Notes: generated by a model from the letters alone, not told the origin. A DNA stretch of 64,000 nucleotides from Margaritifera margaritifera (GCA_029931535.1 JAQPZY010001419.1:124001-188000); one strand, 5' to 3'. Positions 10,858-20,654 are shown, counted from the first letter of the stretch. Translations and numbers: made by a program.

Positions 10858-11381
10858 GATCACCCAGGGCCACATTTGGGGAAAGCCGAACATTAAGTAA
10901 CCCTGTGACACTTGTGTCGTCGAGGCTGAGGCTCTATAACTGCCACTGATGGCGTCACAGATTAGATTACCCTGAATCGTCGAGGTGATCCTGATAATGT
11001 CTGGCGCGATATGGTATCTGGACCCTTTGAGTCCTGCACACAAAATTCGTTTGTCCGCTGGAATCTCATTAATATATTCAGGCCAACCAAGATCCGTTCT
11101 CAGCGACTACTGTCTGATGTCAACTGCGTACGGTGCAGATTCGATCAAGATGACAGAGCTGAGTGTGGGGTCGTGTTCGCCTGTGTAGAGTCTTTGCCGG
11201 TCACCAACGAAATTCTCCGTCTGATCTCATCATTGATTGATTCATCCTCGTATGCGCCCGTGGGAAGCTCAAAAACATTCCAGGTTGTGCCACCGTAGGA
11301 CGAAAACAAGAGCGAGTTATTCACATTAAAGCCTGCAAATGGCATCGATCGAATATTAGACCAACTGCGATAAATGCGCAA
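10858..11381 (-). pseudogene. Polinton/adintovirus-associated structural-type ORF, broken
   Basis: The N-terminal frame (11381-11145) contains SWSNIRSMPF, NNSLLFSSYGGTTWN and LPTGAYEDESINDEI. The C-terminal frame (to about 10858) contains ILCAGLKGSRYHIAPD and ends shortly after QGYLMFGFP. The two are linked through a frameshift and an in-frame stop near 11090-11180. From memory, this layout (a beta-rich N-terminus with a G-G-T-T-W turn, then an aromatic-rich C-terminus) resembles an uncharacterised protein family repeatedly encoded beside PolB genes of animal Polinton-like elements. A structural (virion) role is inference. It is degraded and not translatable as one frame. Confidence 0.5.
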
Positions 11382-11544
11382 CGACGCTAGTGTGATCTTG
11401 AGTGTGCGAGATATCTCCGCGGCGAGCGGTGTTTAAAAAACCATTGTAATCATCTAGGTGACGTTCGGGGTTGTATTTGCAACGACACGCTGCATTGCAG
11501 CGTTAATTTCACGTAAAAGAGGAAGTGTTTCAACTCGAAGCGTC

Positions 11545-11790
11545 ATCATAACTCATCATCGATGTTGTATACATCACTGATGTCTTCAGTGAGTTCGTGC
11601 ATCAACGCGCGAAACGTCTCCGCGTCCATGATGTGGTCGATGAGCAACTGCTGATAAATCAACGTGGCCTCGTTGCTGGCACGTTGCTGCCGGCGCGAAC
11701 CGACCTCATGAGTGCTTCCAATGCCTTCCCCATGTTTTGTGAACTTGGCGGGGAATAATGCTCTTCTGAGGGTTTTTATTAGAGGTGTTT
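11545..11790 (-). pseudogene. Open frame without ATG, downstream of the ATPase
   Basis: A minus-strand frame of about 80 codons runs from a stop near 11790 to TGA near 11545, including AKFTKHGEGIGSTHEV and ending DISDVYNIDDEL. It lacks an ATG at its beginning. An internal ATG would give a short helical acidic tail (about 30 residues). It could be the C-terminal remnant of the ATPase gene or a separate small gene. No domain is recognised. Confidence 0.35.
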
Positions 11791-12343
11791 ACCGACAAAA
11801 TCTTTTCAACGTTTGAACGCCATGATCAGTCTTTCCTGCGTTAAAGTCTTTGACGGCAGCAATCGCGTAAAACCGATCCCACGTTAACCATCGCATGATC
11901 AGATTCAGCAACATTTGCGTTTTTCCGGATCTGGCCGGGCCAATGATCAGCGTGAGAACCGAATTCGGAAACATGTCGGCGTGCTTGGGCGGATGAGGCT
12001 TCACCGACGCGGAAAATTTAATGACGGTGAAATTGTTTGCCTTCATACTGTGTGTGATGCCGCACGTACCGCAAATCCAATCAGGGTTCGGACACGTAAT
12101 AAAGCCGCAGTTTCTGGAACATCGCGACCAGGCCAATGTGGAACGATTCATCCGCACATTTGCGGAACGATTATTCGGGCACCGGTACGTGCAGGAATTG
12201 TTGCTGAATTGCAATCGCTCCCGAGAATGGGTGGTCCGGCTTCGGTCAGTCATAGCAGCGTTGAATAATAAAATTACACGTATGATCGGGTTGAGACCCA
12301 CTGACGCGATTCGGCAGGAAACCATCGCGGCCCCGAACCGCAA
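11789..12343 (-). pseudogene. FtsK/A32-type packaging ATPase, truncated
   Basis: A 184-codon frame carries a Cys-rich segment near residues 80-95 (CGFITCPNPDWICGTCG) and a P-loop, LTLIIGPARSGKTQMLLN, near residues 130-147. This matches Walker A G-x4-G-K-T of DNA-packaging ATPases found in Polintons and related viruses. The frame stops about 35 residues after Walker A, so Walker B and the sensor motifs are absent from it and were not found below 11789. In relatives the enzyme pumps DNA into the capsid. The copy is truncated, probably by a frameshift. The start at 12343 is the first ATG in frame but may not be the original one. Confidence 0.6.
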
Positions 12344-12649
12344 AGCAATTTTACAGCCACCCGCGTTAGACTTGGTCTAGGACAAAGTTGTTCGGTATCT
12401 GTATGCCCCGGGGGAGCTGGAAGGCGGACAACGTGGTGCTACAGACCTGGTGTGGTCCGTCGATGCATTCACGATCTCCGACCAGATTGATATTCCGGAA
12501 CTATCAACGCGCTATCATTTGGCGCCGTTAGCGAGCGGACGAAATCCACGGGAAGCTTTGCCTCCTAATAGACCATTTGTGCGGGAAGAATTACAAGTCT
12601 TCCCGCGAACACACAATTACAGCCGAGGCACGTCCTCAGCTAGCGATCA

Positions 12650-15600
12650 CGTGGTGCCCGTACGCTCAGGGAACATCCATTGATTGGTGTCCAACGGGAA
12701 CTAACTCATCTCGGTGCAACGATACACACCCATGCGATGTTGTTTTTGTTTTTTTGCTGACCGGATAAGATTTGCCCTGTATGTGAATTCACGTCGTTGC
12801 CGAAGACTCTCCACGTACATGTTGTGGTTGAGATCCTTTTGCACAACCACGCGTGGGACTCCTTTTGCTTTATTAATGTTTTTACCAGAGCCAACCATGA
12901 TCGAGTAAATTTTGGGGCTCAGTCACACGAATTCCTAAATGGGCTTCCCCGCGCATTCGTCTTTGAACTTCCCCACGACTTTCTTGTTGGTGTTGCTGAA
13001 CAGCGGATGATCTTTCTGGCACTCACTGGTGTCAAACTCGCACGCAAGCGATGTCTCGTTCATATCTGCGTAGACGTCATTGGTGATGATATGTATCAAG
13101 AACGAATCAGTATCCATGTATAGCATCTCGACGTTGTCGCTGTACCGTGGTTTCATCTTATCATAGTAGAACTCGTACATGAGCAGCTTCGACAAATCCA
13201 ACATGGACGCGCCAACATAGCTTAGATTTCTTGCTGTGTCCGGCAACGAGTCCACCATCGAATATCTTGCGTGACTCAAACGCCGGGTCTGCAATCAACC
13301 TGTCAAGTTTTTGTTCTTCACTGTCCTGGACAAGGTCTACGTGGATTTGTTTCAGAAGATTCTCCATGATTTTCCCAAACACGGCATTGTTCGTGAGTTT
13401 GAAAAAGTCTTTCTCGAACTCGTTCGTGGCAGCCGTTCGCAGATCCTTATTCATCTGGATGTAAGGAGCCATCCACGCGCGTTGACGAAACTGTAACACC
13501 CGATGGTCTTTACACACACGCATCCTCAACCGCAGATACAACTGCAGATTTCGTACGTGGACAAAATAGTTGAGTTTTCGGCGTAGATTCGGAACCAGCT
13601 TAGTACATTCATTGGCACCAGAATCATCCGCAAGAGCACTGGTACAGGGACAACCACTCGCTGGGCACTGACAGCGCTTCCGCGGCCAGCTTATAATCGT
13701 TGTGGTCGCGGTGAAGCTCGTCCGGGTACTCAGGGTCAACTTCAAAGAAATACCCGACGTCACTATTGCTATCGTACTCGTGTATGTTAACGTGCGCGGG
13801 ATCGATACATGCAAACTCGCCTACGGGCATCGGTTGCATAACCGCCCAGCCATACAAGATCGCGTAAAGGTACATGATGTAACTGTTTGGAGCGGCGGGG
13901 TCGTATCCGTCCACGCACGGGTTGTTTGCGCGAGCGTAGCGATGACTCGCGATGGAAATCACGCCGCGGATACCACGTTCGACAAACAAATGTTGATCGA
14001 TGTCAGTGAGGAGTTCCAAGTCGACGCGGGTTTTCGACAGCAATGCATCTCGGGCAATTCCCGGTGATGAGAAATAGTGCAAAGACATCCGCGAGCAGCA
14101 ACACGTCAGTGCGCAGATACAAGTCGTAGTAGTCACCGAGGTTTCTACAACCAAACGCCGACCAGATATTGTTCGCGTGCACGCAGTCGTCGGCGGAAAT
14201 GCCCACGCGGGACAGCGATGAATAGAAGGCCTCAGTTGGTGGCAGTTGAGTTTCATAAAACGTTTCCCAGTCGCTCATGTACTCGTAACTGTAAATTCAT
14301 TTGCGGGTGAGCAACCTAAATCTTCCATCGTCAGCACCACCGTATCGACGAGTGATTGTAAAACGACAGTTGCCATTTGCCGCAAAGTTTTTGACAAGTT
14401 TGTTCAGGCTGGAATTGAGAAACTGCAGCGAGTCAATGAACTACAGCTGACCCAGCCGAAACGTCATATTTTTCCCAATTTGTTTGGGATAGCCCTTATT
14501 GCCGCAATCGATGCAGTTGCGATTCTTTGCATGATCAAGTGACCATCATACCTGCACAGGTTATTAAGCACAACCGGAATTCTTATTCGTGATGGGTAAA
14601 TTTGCAGCTGCAGGTTGCATGCACTGTGTGCTGCTCCTCTGTACGCGCAAGTGATATGACAGTGATCACAAACGTTTCATCGGCGGAGCTGAACGCTTTA
14701 TCACAGATCCAGCAATGAGTCGCCGCGGAAAACTTGTAAATGTCATCGTGGGTCATAATCATGTCTACGGGGAAAGTTGTACTTGAATCCAGCGATCTGA
14801 TAAACACTTTAACCGAGTCTTTGTCACGATATAATATTGGCGGCTCAATCGCTCCGTCGCATCTCACAACAGTGTAACAAACCCGCATGAAACTTGCTCA
14901 TCAACTTGTGTTTCCCCGGACAACCTCTGGCAGTTGGAACTCACGGGAACATTCAGGTATTCAATGTCCGCGTAGATAATATACGGTGAATTTCAAAACA
15001 CCCTTGCCAGATTCTGGCATGATCGTTCGTTATTAAACCGCCTGCATGAATATTTGCTTGTGTGTGTTGGGGTAGTCGAATCGGCTGAATACCTTTGTTC
15101 CAAGCATACAAGTTAACGGTGGTGTCAGGGTTCAGTCGTTCAAACTTACTGATGTCAGGAACCTGTACCGGAAATTATATGTTGCCAAATTCAATTTCAC
15201 CCAGGTGTTGTTTGTATTTGCGAGGCTGATCTATACGATCGCCCATTGAAAACACTGGGTGTCGTTGTTTTTCACATTTGTTACTTCCCGCGGTGGAATA
15301 CGGGCTGGCGTTGCAATATAACTTGACCCGCAAAAGGCTTGTACAGGGAAACCCTAACATAAACTTCCGCGCATCTGGAAAGAGTTCATTCTGAACCTTC
15401 TCGGGTGTAAACATCAAACTTCTCGAGGACTGTTGCAAAACCTTTATCGATTTCATCATCGATGGCCTCGGTATCTTTGCGGTTCAAGATCACAAGAGCA
15501 CCAGTGGTAAAGTACCCGCGTGAGATTTTGACCCCGTCGTTGGAACCTTTGGTCTGGAAAGCGCGCGGCATAGTAACCTCAACGCGGACGTGAGTGGCGT

Positions 15601-16021
15601 TACGCCCATGTGCTGCAACGTTGATGTGATCCTGGGACGCATGTTCAAGAGAAGCTTCACAGCATCGTTGCCTGGTTTGTATGAGTGTTGGATGATAGCC
15701 CGGTATTCTTCAAATCACCAACACTCTTGTGTAAATTGAACTCGGGGACAAGTATACGCGACAGCCTCAGCGGCAATATTAGCTGCGATAGGAGGGCGGG
15801 TTTCTTTGTCAGCGTTCCCACGTGTGATTTCTGCCCAAGTGGCCCGTGAAGGAAATTTTGATACGTAACTGTGCTGCCGTTGCACGAAACTGCTTTACAG
15901 TCGGACACGGCTCATCCGCGGGAAGTCCTAATAATGTAAGTATATCGGCTTTTCTCGTGCCTCGTGGTAACCTTATTCCGTGGTCTCGCTCAAATTGCTT
16001 GAGCTGGTTTACGGTAGGCAT
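12650..16021 (-). pseudogene. Protein-primed-type family B DNA polymerase (PolB) with N-terminal SAP-like segment, multiply frameshifted
   Basis: Family B DNA polymerase remnant spread over at least six minus-strand frames covering about 3.3 kb, close to the full length expected for Polinton PolB. In order: a SAP-like opening (from 16021, LKQFERDHGIRLPRGTRKA), an N-terminal region with NVKNNDTQCF-like text near 15275, a Cys module (HCWICDKAF, frame 14888-14583), the palm entry (DYYDLYLRTDVLLLADVF, frame 14278-14003), a region with ELLTDIDQHLFVERG, the fingers motif DFFKLTNNAVFGKIMEN at about 13400-13370, and palm motif C YMDTDS near 13119-13104. At the motif A site, near 13845-13870, the catalytic Asp position holds Tyr and one codon is missing. 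In-frame stops occur, for instance near 14440. The gene would replicate the element DNA; this copy cannot. Confidence 0.8.
15809..16021 (-). pseudogene. SAP-like N-terminal segment of the PolB reading frame
   Basis: The first 70 codons from the ATG at 16021 read MPTVNQLKQFERDHGI and then a helix-turn-helix pattern with LTLLGLPADE. That is the layout of SAP or Rho-N-like DNA-binding motifs. The frame then breaks near 15820 and PolB-like sequence continues in other frames. TTTTATTATAAGAG lies immediately before the ATG. Treating this as the N-terminus of PolB rather than a separate gene is an inference from the lack of any intergenic gap. Confidence 0.5.
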
Positions 16022-16066
16022 ACTCTTATAATAAAAGCATTATCTGAATGCTTATTCAGCAGTAAT

Positions 16067-16438
16067 TTATTTTTGCAGTATAATTTTTACTTTGCCAGGA
16101 TCGGAAACCGCAATCGCTGCAATCCTGGATATTATTGAATCGACTTTATTGGCTTTTTCCTCAACGACATCGTTGGCTTTTTCCTCGACGATGTTTCCCA
16201 CATTTGCGTCGGCAAGTATTCGCCGGCGCAAGCGATAATACTCACGTACAGATCCGCATGACCGGCATAGCTGATTACGCGACTTAACTCCTATGCCGCA
16301 TTTGAGGCATGTTCAAGCACCGGTACCAACATGTAACGCGAGCGAGTGTGATTTACAGTATTCGTAATGGCATGTTCTGCCGCAAAGTTCACGTTTTCCA
16401 AGGCATACACCTTTGCATTTGTTACGTCCCTGTGCCAT
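16067..16438 (-). pseudogene. Cys-rich zinc-ribbon protein of the element, one in-frame stop
   Basis: A 124-codon frame on the minus strand is interrupted only by a TGA at codon 42 (16315-16313). The first part has C-x3-C-x6-C-x3-C-H and a further CKSH. The second part has a clear zinc ribbon, CLKCG then CRSCG, spaced C-x2-C-x10-C-x2-C, followed by an Arg-rich helix and a duplicated VEEKAN segment. TATATAAAAAG lies about ten bases before the ATG. The stop of this gene is 45 bases above the PolB start, with a small hairpin (ctgaat/attcag) between. Likely a nucleic-acid-binding or transcription-related protein; function is inferred from the motif only. The rest of the frame is intact, so the TGA is recent or read through. 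Confidence 0.6.
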
Positions 16439-16439
16439 T

Positions 16440-16460
16440 GAACTTTTTATATACACGCGA
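16440..16460 (-). promoter_or_regulatory. TATA-like box directly before the zinc-ribbon ORF
   Basis: On the minus strand TATATAAAAAG ends about seven bases before the ATG at 16438. Similar AT boxes occur just before the starts at 16021 and 16653. The close placement would give a very short leader, as in compact viral genes. It is a sequence match only, and AT-rich DNA makes chance matches likely. Confidence 0.35.
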
Positions 16461-16545
16461 CGTTATTCAACTGCTTCTTCCTGTTTGTTTTTGGTTTTTT
16501 TTTACTTCAGTCGCCGTTGCTTTATCTCCTCACTTGCACGCGGTG

Positions 16546-16653
16546 TTACATGAGTAATGAGGCAAGGCAGATAATCCAGACGATCGGTTCGAATTGTATG
16601 GAGTTGTACATCAGTTCGTATAGCCTCTGAAGGTTGGTGAGTGTGGATGCCAT
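16546..16653 (-). CDS. 35-residue ORF with one hydrophobic segment
   Basis: A short intact frame begins MASTLTNLQRLYELM and ends in a hydrophobic stretch IVWIICLASLLM directly before TAA. The C-terminal 14 residues could cross a membrane. TAATATAATATATCA precedes the ATG. It sits between the zinc-ribbon ORF and the acidic ORF on the same strand. It is too short for homology and could be chance, but it matches the compact gene spacing of the block and has the same upstream AT box. Confidence 0.35.
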   Translation of the reverse strand: MASTLTNLQRLYELMYNSIQFEPIVWIICLASLLM

Positions 16654-16676
16654 TGATATATTATATTACCATTTTT

Positions 16677-17159
16677 CTAATTGATTTCCCCTTGGTGATC
16701 CTCGCTGTCTTTGTTATCTTCGTTGGGTATTTCGCTATCTGTGTCGTCGCTGTGTATTTCGTTATCTGTGTCGTCACTGCGTATTTCTGTGTCGTCGCAT
16801 GGTAACTCGGTCAACGTCAACTATTTTGACTTTTCTTGCACAATATCATACAATGACTTGTCGCGTTTCTTGTTATATTCCTAGTCGAGTTTTCACCAAG
16901 CAAATTCTAACGCGATTCCTAAACAGCGATTTGACCTTTTCTGTGACCTTATAAATGCACCACTGCATGGGTAATGTAATTCCCGCATCAGCTACGCTCA
17001 TGAATTCTTCCACGATACTGTGTGTGTGTCGAACGGTGGCACATTCGACATTATATAATACTCTCTGCCATTATTTAAAATAATATTTTCACACAAAAAG
17101 GAAACAGTCTCCGCTCGGATTGTTCTTGTCGATAGTATTTCTTTGATATTTATAGGCAT
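16677..17159 (-). pseudogene. Element ORF with acidic repeat tail, frameshifted
   Basis: An ATG at 17159 opens MPINIKEILSTRTIRAETV, continues through NNGREYYIMSNVPPF, then breaks near 17000. Reading resumes in another frame (SVADAGITLPMQWCIYKV), then again near 16890. The C-terminus (ending TAG at 16677) holds three 9-residue acidic repeats of the SDDTDNEIH type, encoded by a 27-bp minisatellite (about 16718-16800). The original protein would have been about 160 residues. No domain was recognised. It is the most upstream ORF of the block that I can support. Confidence 0.45.
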
Positions 17160-17164
17160 GATGC

Positions 17165-18660
17165 TATCTTAAGCTGTTGCACATATTTTTCTTACAGTCA
17201 TCAGACGTGTTCTAATCAGTGTTGATTACGGCAGTTTGAATTTGCAACCCAAAATGAACCCCTAGGGTGCCAAACTACATCGTAGAAAGCTCAGAGGTTG
17301 TTTCAAACCAGACTACGTCTCAAACAAGTATGCATATCACGTACTTATAATCAACATTGATAGTTCATCGTCAGATTTGACTTTCATATTTCATGTTCAA
17401 CTCAACCCAAGCTCGACATTTCCTCAATTAACAAAAGAAAAATTTCTCCGAGCGTGAAGCGAACCTCAAATGTCTCGATCAAGAGTATAACCTTTTAACC
17501 GATAAGGCCACGGCTTAGTTTTTGTACAGAAGAAGTCATACATAAACTAAACAGCACTGGAGAAAAAAAATGCATGATGTACTCCTCCCTATTCTCCCAA
17601 TGTAATAACGAATCCATTTTAAAATTGCCATCCATCGCCTGCTTTTTCAAGTGCAATGACTCTTTCTAGTGTAATTTGCTCTTTCTGACGATTATAGTGT
17701 ACATGTATCATTTTATCAATGTTAAAGATCGCATACGTGGTCGCTCACACGTTTATCAATCATTATTATAGCTGGTATCTGGTATGACAATTTCTATATC
17801 TCAAATTATTAAATTAACACCTCCACCAACAACAGTTTGAGTCGTTTCCACAGTGGCGGTGGTCATTTGACTGATGGGGACCTTCCTCTGTGAAATGTAT
17901 GTCTCTCTCTGAGAATTAAAGGCACGTAGGATCAAAAAATTTCAGATAAATCCGTCCGCCAGAACATGTGACAAACTTGTGGTGCTGTTCTGGGAATTCC
18001 AGAGCTGATCATTACTGCAGTGAGGCTATTGGGGGAGAAGTCTTGAGGGCGCTCTCGCAGTCGCCTTGACTGGACCCGTGTTTGTATGTGTACGGGGAAT
18101 CCCCGCGCTGCACTCGCGTGTGCACAAAAGGGTAAAGTCATGGGATAACGAAGGCGCGGACTCGGATAAGTAACCGCTGTCTCAAAAGCCTACTATACAA
18201 CTACTACTGCAAGCTTGCCAATGCCACACAATTCACGTTTTAATGCAGAAATAAGCAAAATAAAAAACCAAAATCGTTATAGGCAAAATTGACAATCATT
18301 AAAATCTGTTGTTTAAAGACGTAACCCTCTGAAGTCACTCGGATACGACTGCTTTGTTATGTTCCTACAATAAAACCAACCACAACAATGTTTACTGTAT
18401 CAATCCGCGCAAGAAGTATGTTAACGAAAATAAAAATAGCTTTATTTTCGTATGAAAACAGTTATTCATTTGACAAAATGCACAATTTGAAGCAGTATAT
18501 GTAGGAGCTAAAGTTTTAAAAGTAACTGTCCAATATTATTGTAAAATGTCAGAACTTCTTTTTATCGATGTAGCAACGCAGCCGTTAATCGCATTGGCTG
18601 GAGAACAAAAGACCATGCAAATCGATGGTTTTTGCCTAAAAATATATAATACAAATGAAA
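17165..18660. other. Flank of the viral-type element; no gene recognised
   Basis: Contains a short inverted pair (atcagtgttgatt near 17216 and aatcaacattgat near 17349) that might mark the element edge but is too short to be a Polinton-type terminal repeat. A GC-richer segment at 17930-18140 has a 69-codon minus-strand frame without any recognisable domain. Confidence 0.35.
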
Positions 18661-18665
18661 TATAC

Positions 18666-18806
18666 GTTTGTTTTAGTCGATATAAAGAAATATTTCACCG
18701 AGGAAGTGGAAACATTATGTATTGTCAAGAGAAGCCACTCGTGACAATACAATGTTTCCACTTCACTTGTGAAATATTTCCTTATATCGATTAAAAAATA
18801 CAAAAC
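18666..18806. mobile_element. Hairpin (fold-back) element, about 60 bp arms
   Basis: The arms 18667-18727 and 18742-18806 are reverse complements with a few mismatches (tcgatataaagaaatatttc against gaaatatttccttatatcga) around a 14-base loop. It is non-coding. The layout fits a MITE or fold-back unit; the family is unknown. Confidence 0.7.
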
Positions 18807-19839
18807 AACGTAGGTATCCTCTATATCTATAGACGATTTCCTGGTGCTTTACGAGTGGACTCTGTGACCTAGGGTGCGCCTGGTTTTTATTTTACAAGGT
18901 TGACATGGGAGGTTGGGATGGAAAACAATAGGTGACTAAAGAAGAAACTTTAGGAAGGAAAATTGGTAAATAATATTCCGACAAGAATTGTTTACATCAG
19001 TAACTTCAGGCTTCAGTTGTCCAGAGAATGGTCACCTAACTTACAATAGCCTATAAAACTAATATCAAGGCGATCAGCCAGTTAAGAACATTGGATGATA
19101 GTTTGGTTTATCAGCCATCGATTACTTTTCCTGATTTAAAGGAATCTAATACACTCAAGCTTTCTATTACTACCTTCTAATACCGGTATTACTGATTCCC
19201 CGCCCTTGTTTTCTTTCTGCGTATTCTTCGTTTATATTTGGATCGGAAGAGGGTACGAAATGCAATCTAGTCGGCCACTGAGTGAAGAAAGTTGTATTAT
19301 TTCTGCAAACTAGTTTTGCACATCAATTGATTTATACTAATTTTTAGGTTACTTTTTTTTAACAAACCACTCGAGAAAATGATGAATAATACATAAAAAC
19401 ATGAAGGAATCACGATGCATATTATTTATTATCTTTTCAAGTTGGGAATACCATGCTCTTGTCTGTGCCAAAATATGGCGACACAGTTTGTAGACTTGTT
19501 TGTTTTTATTGCAAGAATTTAACAAACGTCACTGAATGACCTAAATGGGTGAAGAAATAAAAATAAACTATCTGATTTCCATAGCTTCAGGGTCATTCAA
19601 TACTTGTAGTTTTCTTCATTTACAGAGTCCATATTGCATGTGCTATTTTCTTGAAAAATGTAATTAATCTTTGAATAAATTTTAGTGTTTGTGATTAGGA
19701 TAACGTAGTTTATGTTATTATTAGCTCACGCAGACATGCCTCAAAACCACCCAGTGACTTAAGTATAGAGTTGAACACATTTCCGGATCTGGCACCATAT
19801 ATTCTGACTTTGATGAGCAACATCAGGATCTATGGGGGA

Positions 19840-20060
19840 CAATATAGATTGTAATGGGAATTTACCATTACGTTTGGGATGGTATAATCGAATTTAGCAT
19901 TACGTCTGGGACAATAAAGACACTAATGAAAATTTAACTTTATACGTTTGAACCACCACAGAGCCTACTGGAAATGTAGCATTACGTCTAGATCATCATA
20001 GACTCTAGTGGAAATTTAACACTACGGCGTAATTACAGACAACCACGACACTGAACTTCA
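19840..20060. repeat. Subterminal tandem repeat, about 48 bp unit, left arm
   Basis: Four or five diverged units share the pattern attacgtttgggatggta...cactaatgggaattta. The right arm at about 24590-24790 carries the same units in reverse complement. Confidence 0.65.
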
Positions 20061-20180
20061 CTAATATTTTGTCTTCTGTTTAACACTGATACATTTTGCC
20101 AAAAACAAGGTTACAAGTTATAAAATTTGCAGTAATGTTTATGTGTGGCAGGATTCAGTGTTATTGTTACCAAGGTCAGT

Positions 20181-20181
20181 T

Positions 20182-20240
<59 letters not shown>
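20181..20240. repeat. (GA)n microsatellite
   Basis: 60 bases of GA with one interruption (gcg). It is paired in position with the (TC)n run at 24415-24468 in the opposite arm of the fold-back element. Confidence 0.95.
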
Positions 20241-20243
<3 letters not shown>

Positions 20244-20364
20244 AAAAATAAACATTAAAGATGAAAGACCTTTTATTTTATGCTAGGCAGTGAATTACTG
20301 GATTTACCGAGTGAAATAATTGTGATATTGCCGTCAATAGACATTGATAACATTATAATTAAAC

Positions 20365-20438
20365 GTTTGTGTAGTGTAAAGGTTAAGATGCGCTTTGCAT
20401 CCAGTCGAACCGGGTACAAACCCAGCAATGGGCAATTT
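20365..20438 (+). repeat. tRNA-like sequence, probably a degraded SINE head
   Basis: Has an A-box-like tagtgtaaaggtta (20372-20385) and a B-box-like gggtacaaaccc (20412-20423) followed by a T run. No acceptor-stem pairing was found, so it is not called a tRNA gene. It lies in the segment inserted into the left arm of the fold-back element. Confidence 0.35.
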
Positions 20439-20654
20439 TTTTTTTCCATTTTCTTTTTATCTGCTGTTTTACCTTGAATTGGGAAGGAGCATTATATAAC
20501 TACTGATATTGTATGTGCAAATATACACAAAACAGAGCAGAACATAAACGGTAAACTGCTGACATTATCGCGCGGGATGCAGTAAGAAATCAGCTACTTC
20601 AGTGTTATACAAATTGCTAGACAATACGCTTGAGCTTAAAATAAAAAGAATATT

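Larger units (their letters stand above)
10050..17160 (-). mobile_element. Degenerate Polinton/adintovirus-like endogenous element
   Basis: This GC-richer block has closely spaced ORFs all on the minus strand. In transcriptional order (high to low coordinate) they are: an acidic-tailed ORF, a 35-codon ORF, a Cys-rich zinc-ribbon ORF, a family B DNA polymerase preceded by a SAP-like segment, an FtsK/A32-type ATPase with Walker A, a structural-type ORF, and two small ORFs. This gene set points to a Polinton (Maverick)/adintovirus relative. No integrase, protease or major capsid gene was recognised, and no terminal inverted repeats were found, so the ends are approximate and the element may be truncated at its 3' (low-coordinate) side. 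Most genes carry frameshifts or stops, so the copy is not functional. Compact spacing and codon composition differ sharply from the flanking host DNA. Confidence 0.75.

Noticed and set aside
11915..12683. Plus-strand frames of 117, 119 and 77 codons in the viral-type block
   Set aside because: Shadows of the minus-strand ATPase and polymerase tail, without recognisable motifs.
13702..14067. 121-codon plus-strand frame
   Set aside because: Antisense to polymerase motifs; shadow.
17216..17362. Inverted pair as terminal repeat of the viral-type element
   Set aside because: Only 13 bases with a mismatch, both copies on the same side of the element.
20365..20438. tRNA gene
   Set aside because: Boxes are present but acceptor and anticodon stems do not pair; listed only as a SINE-like head.
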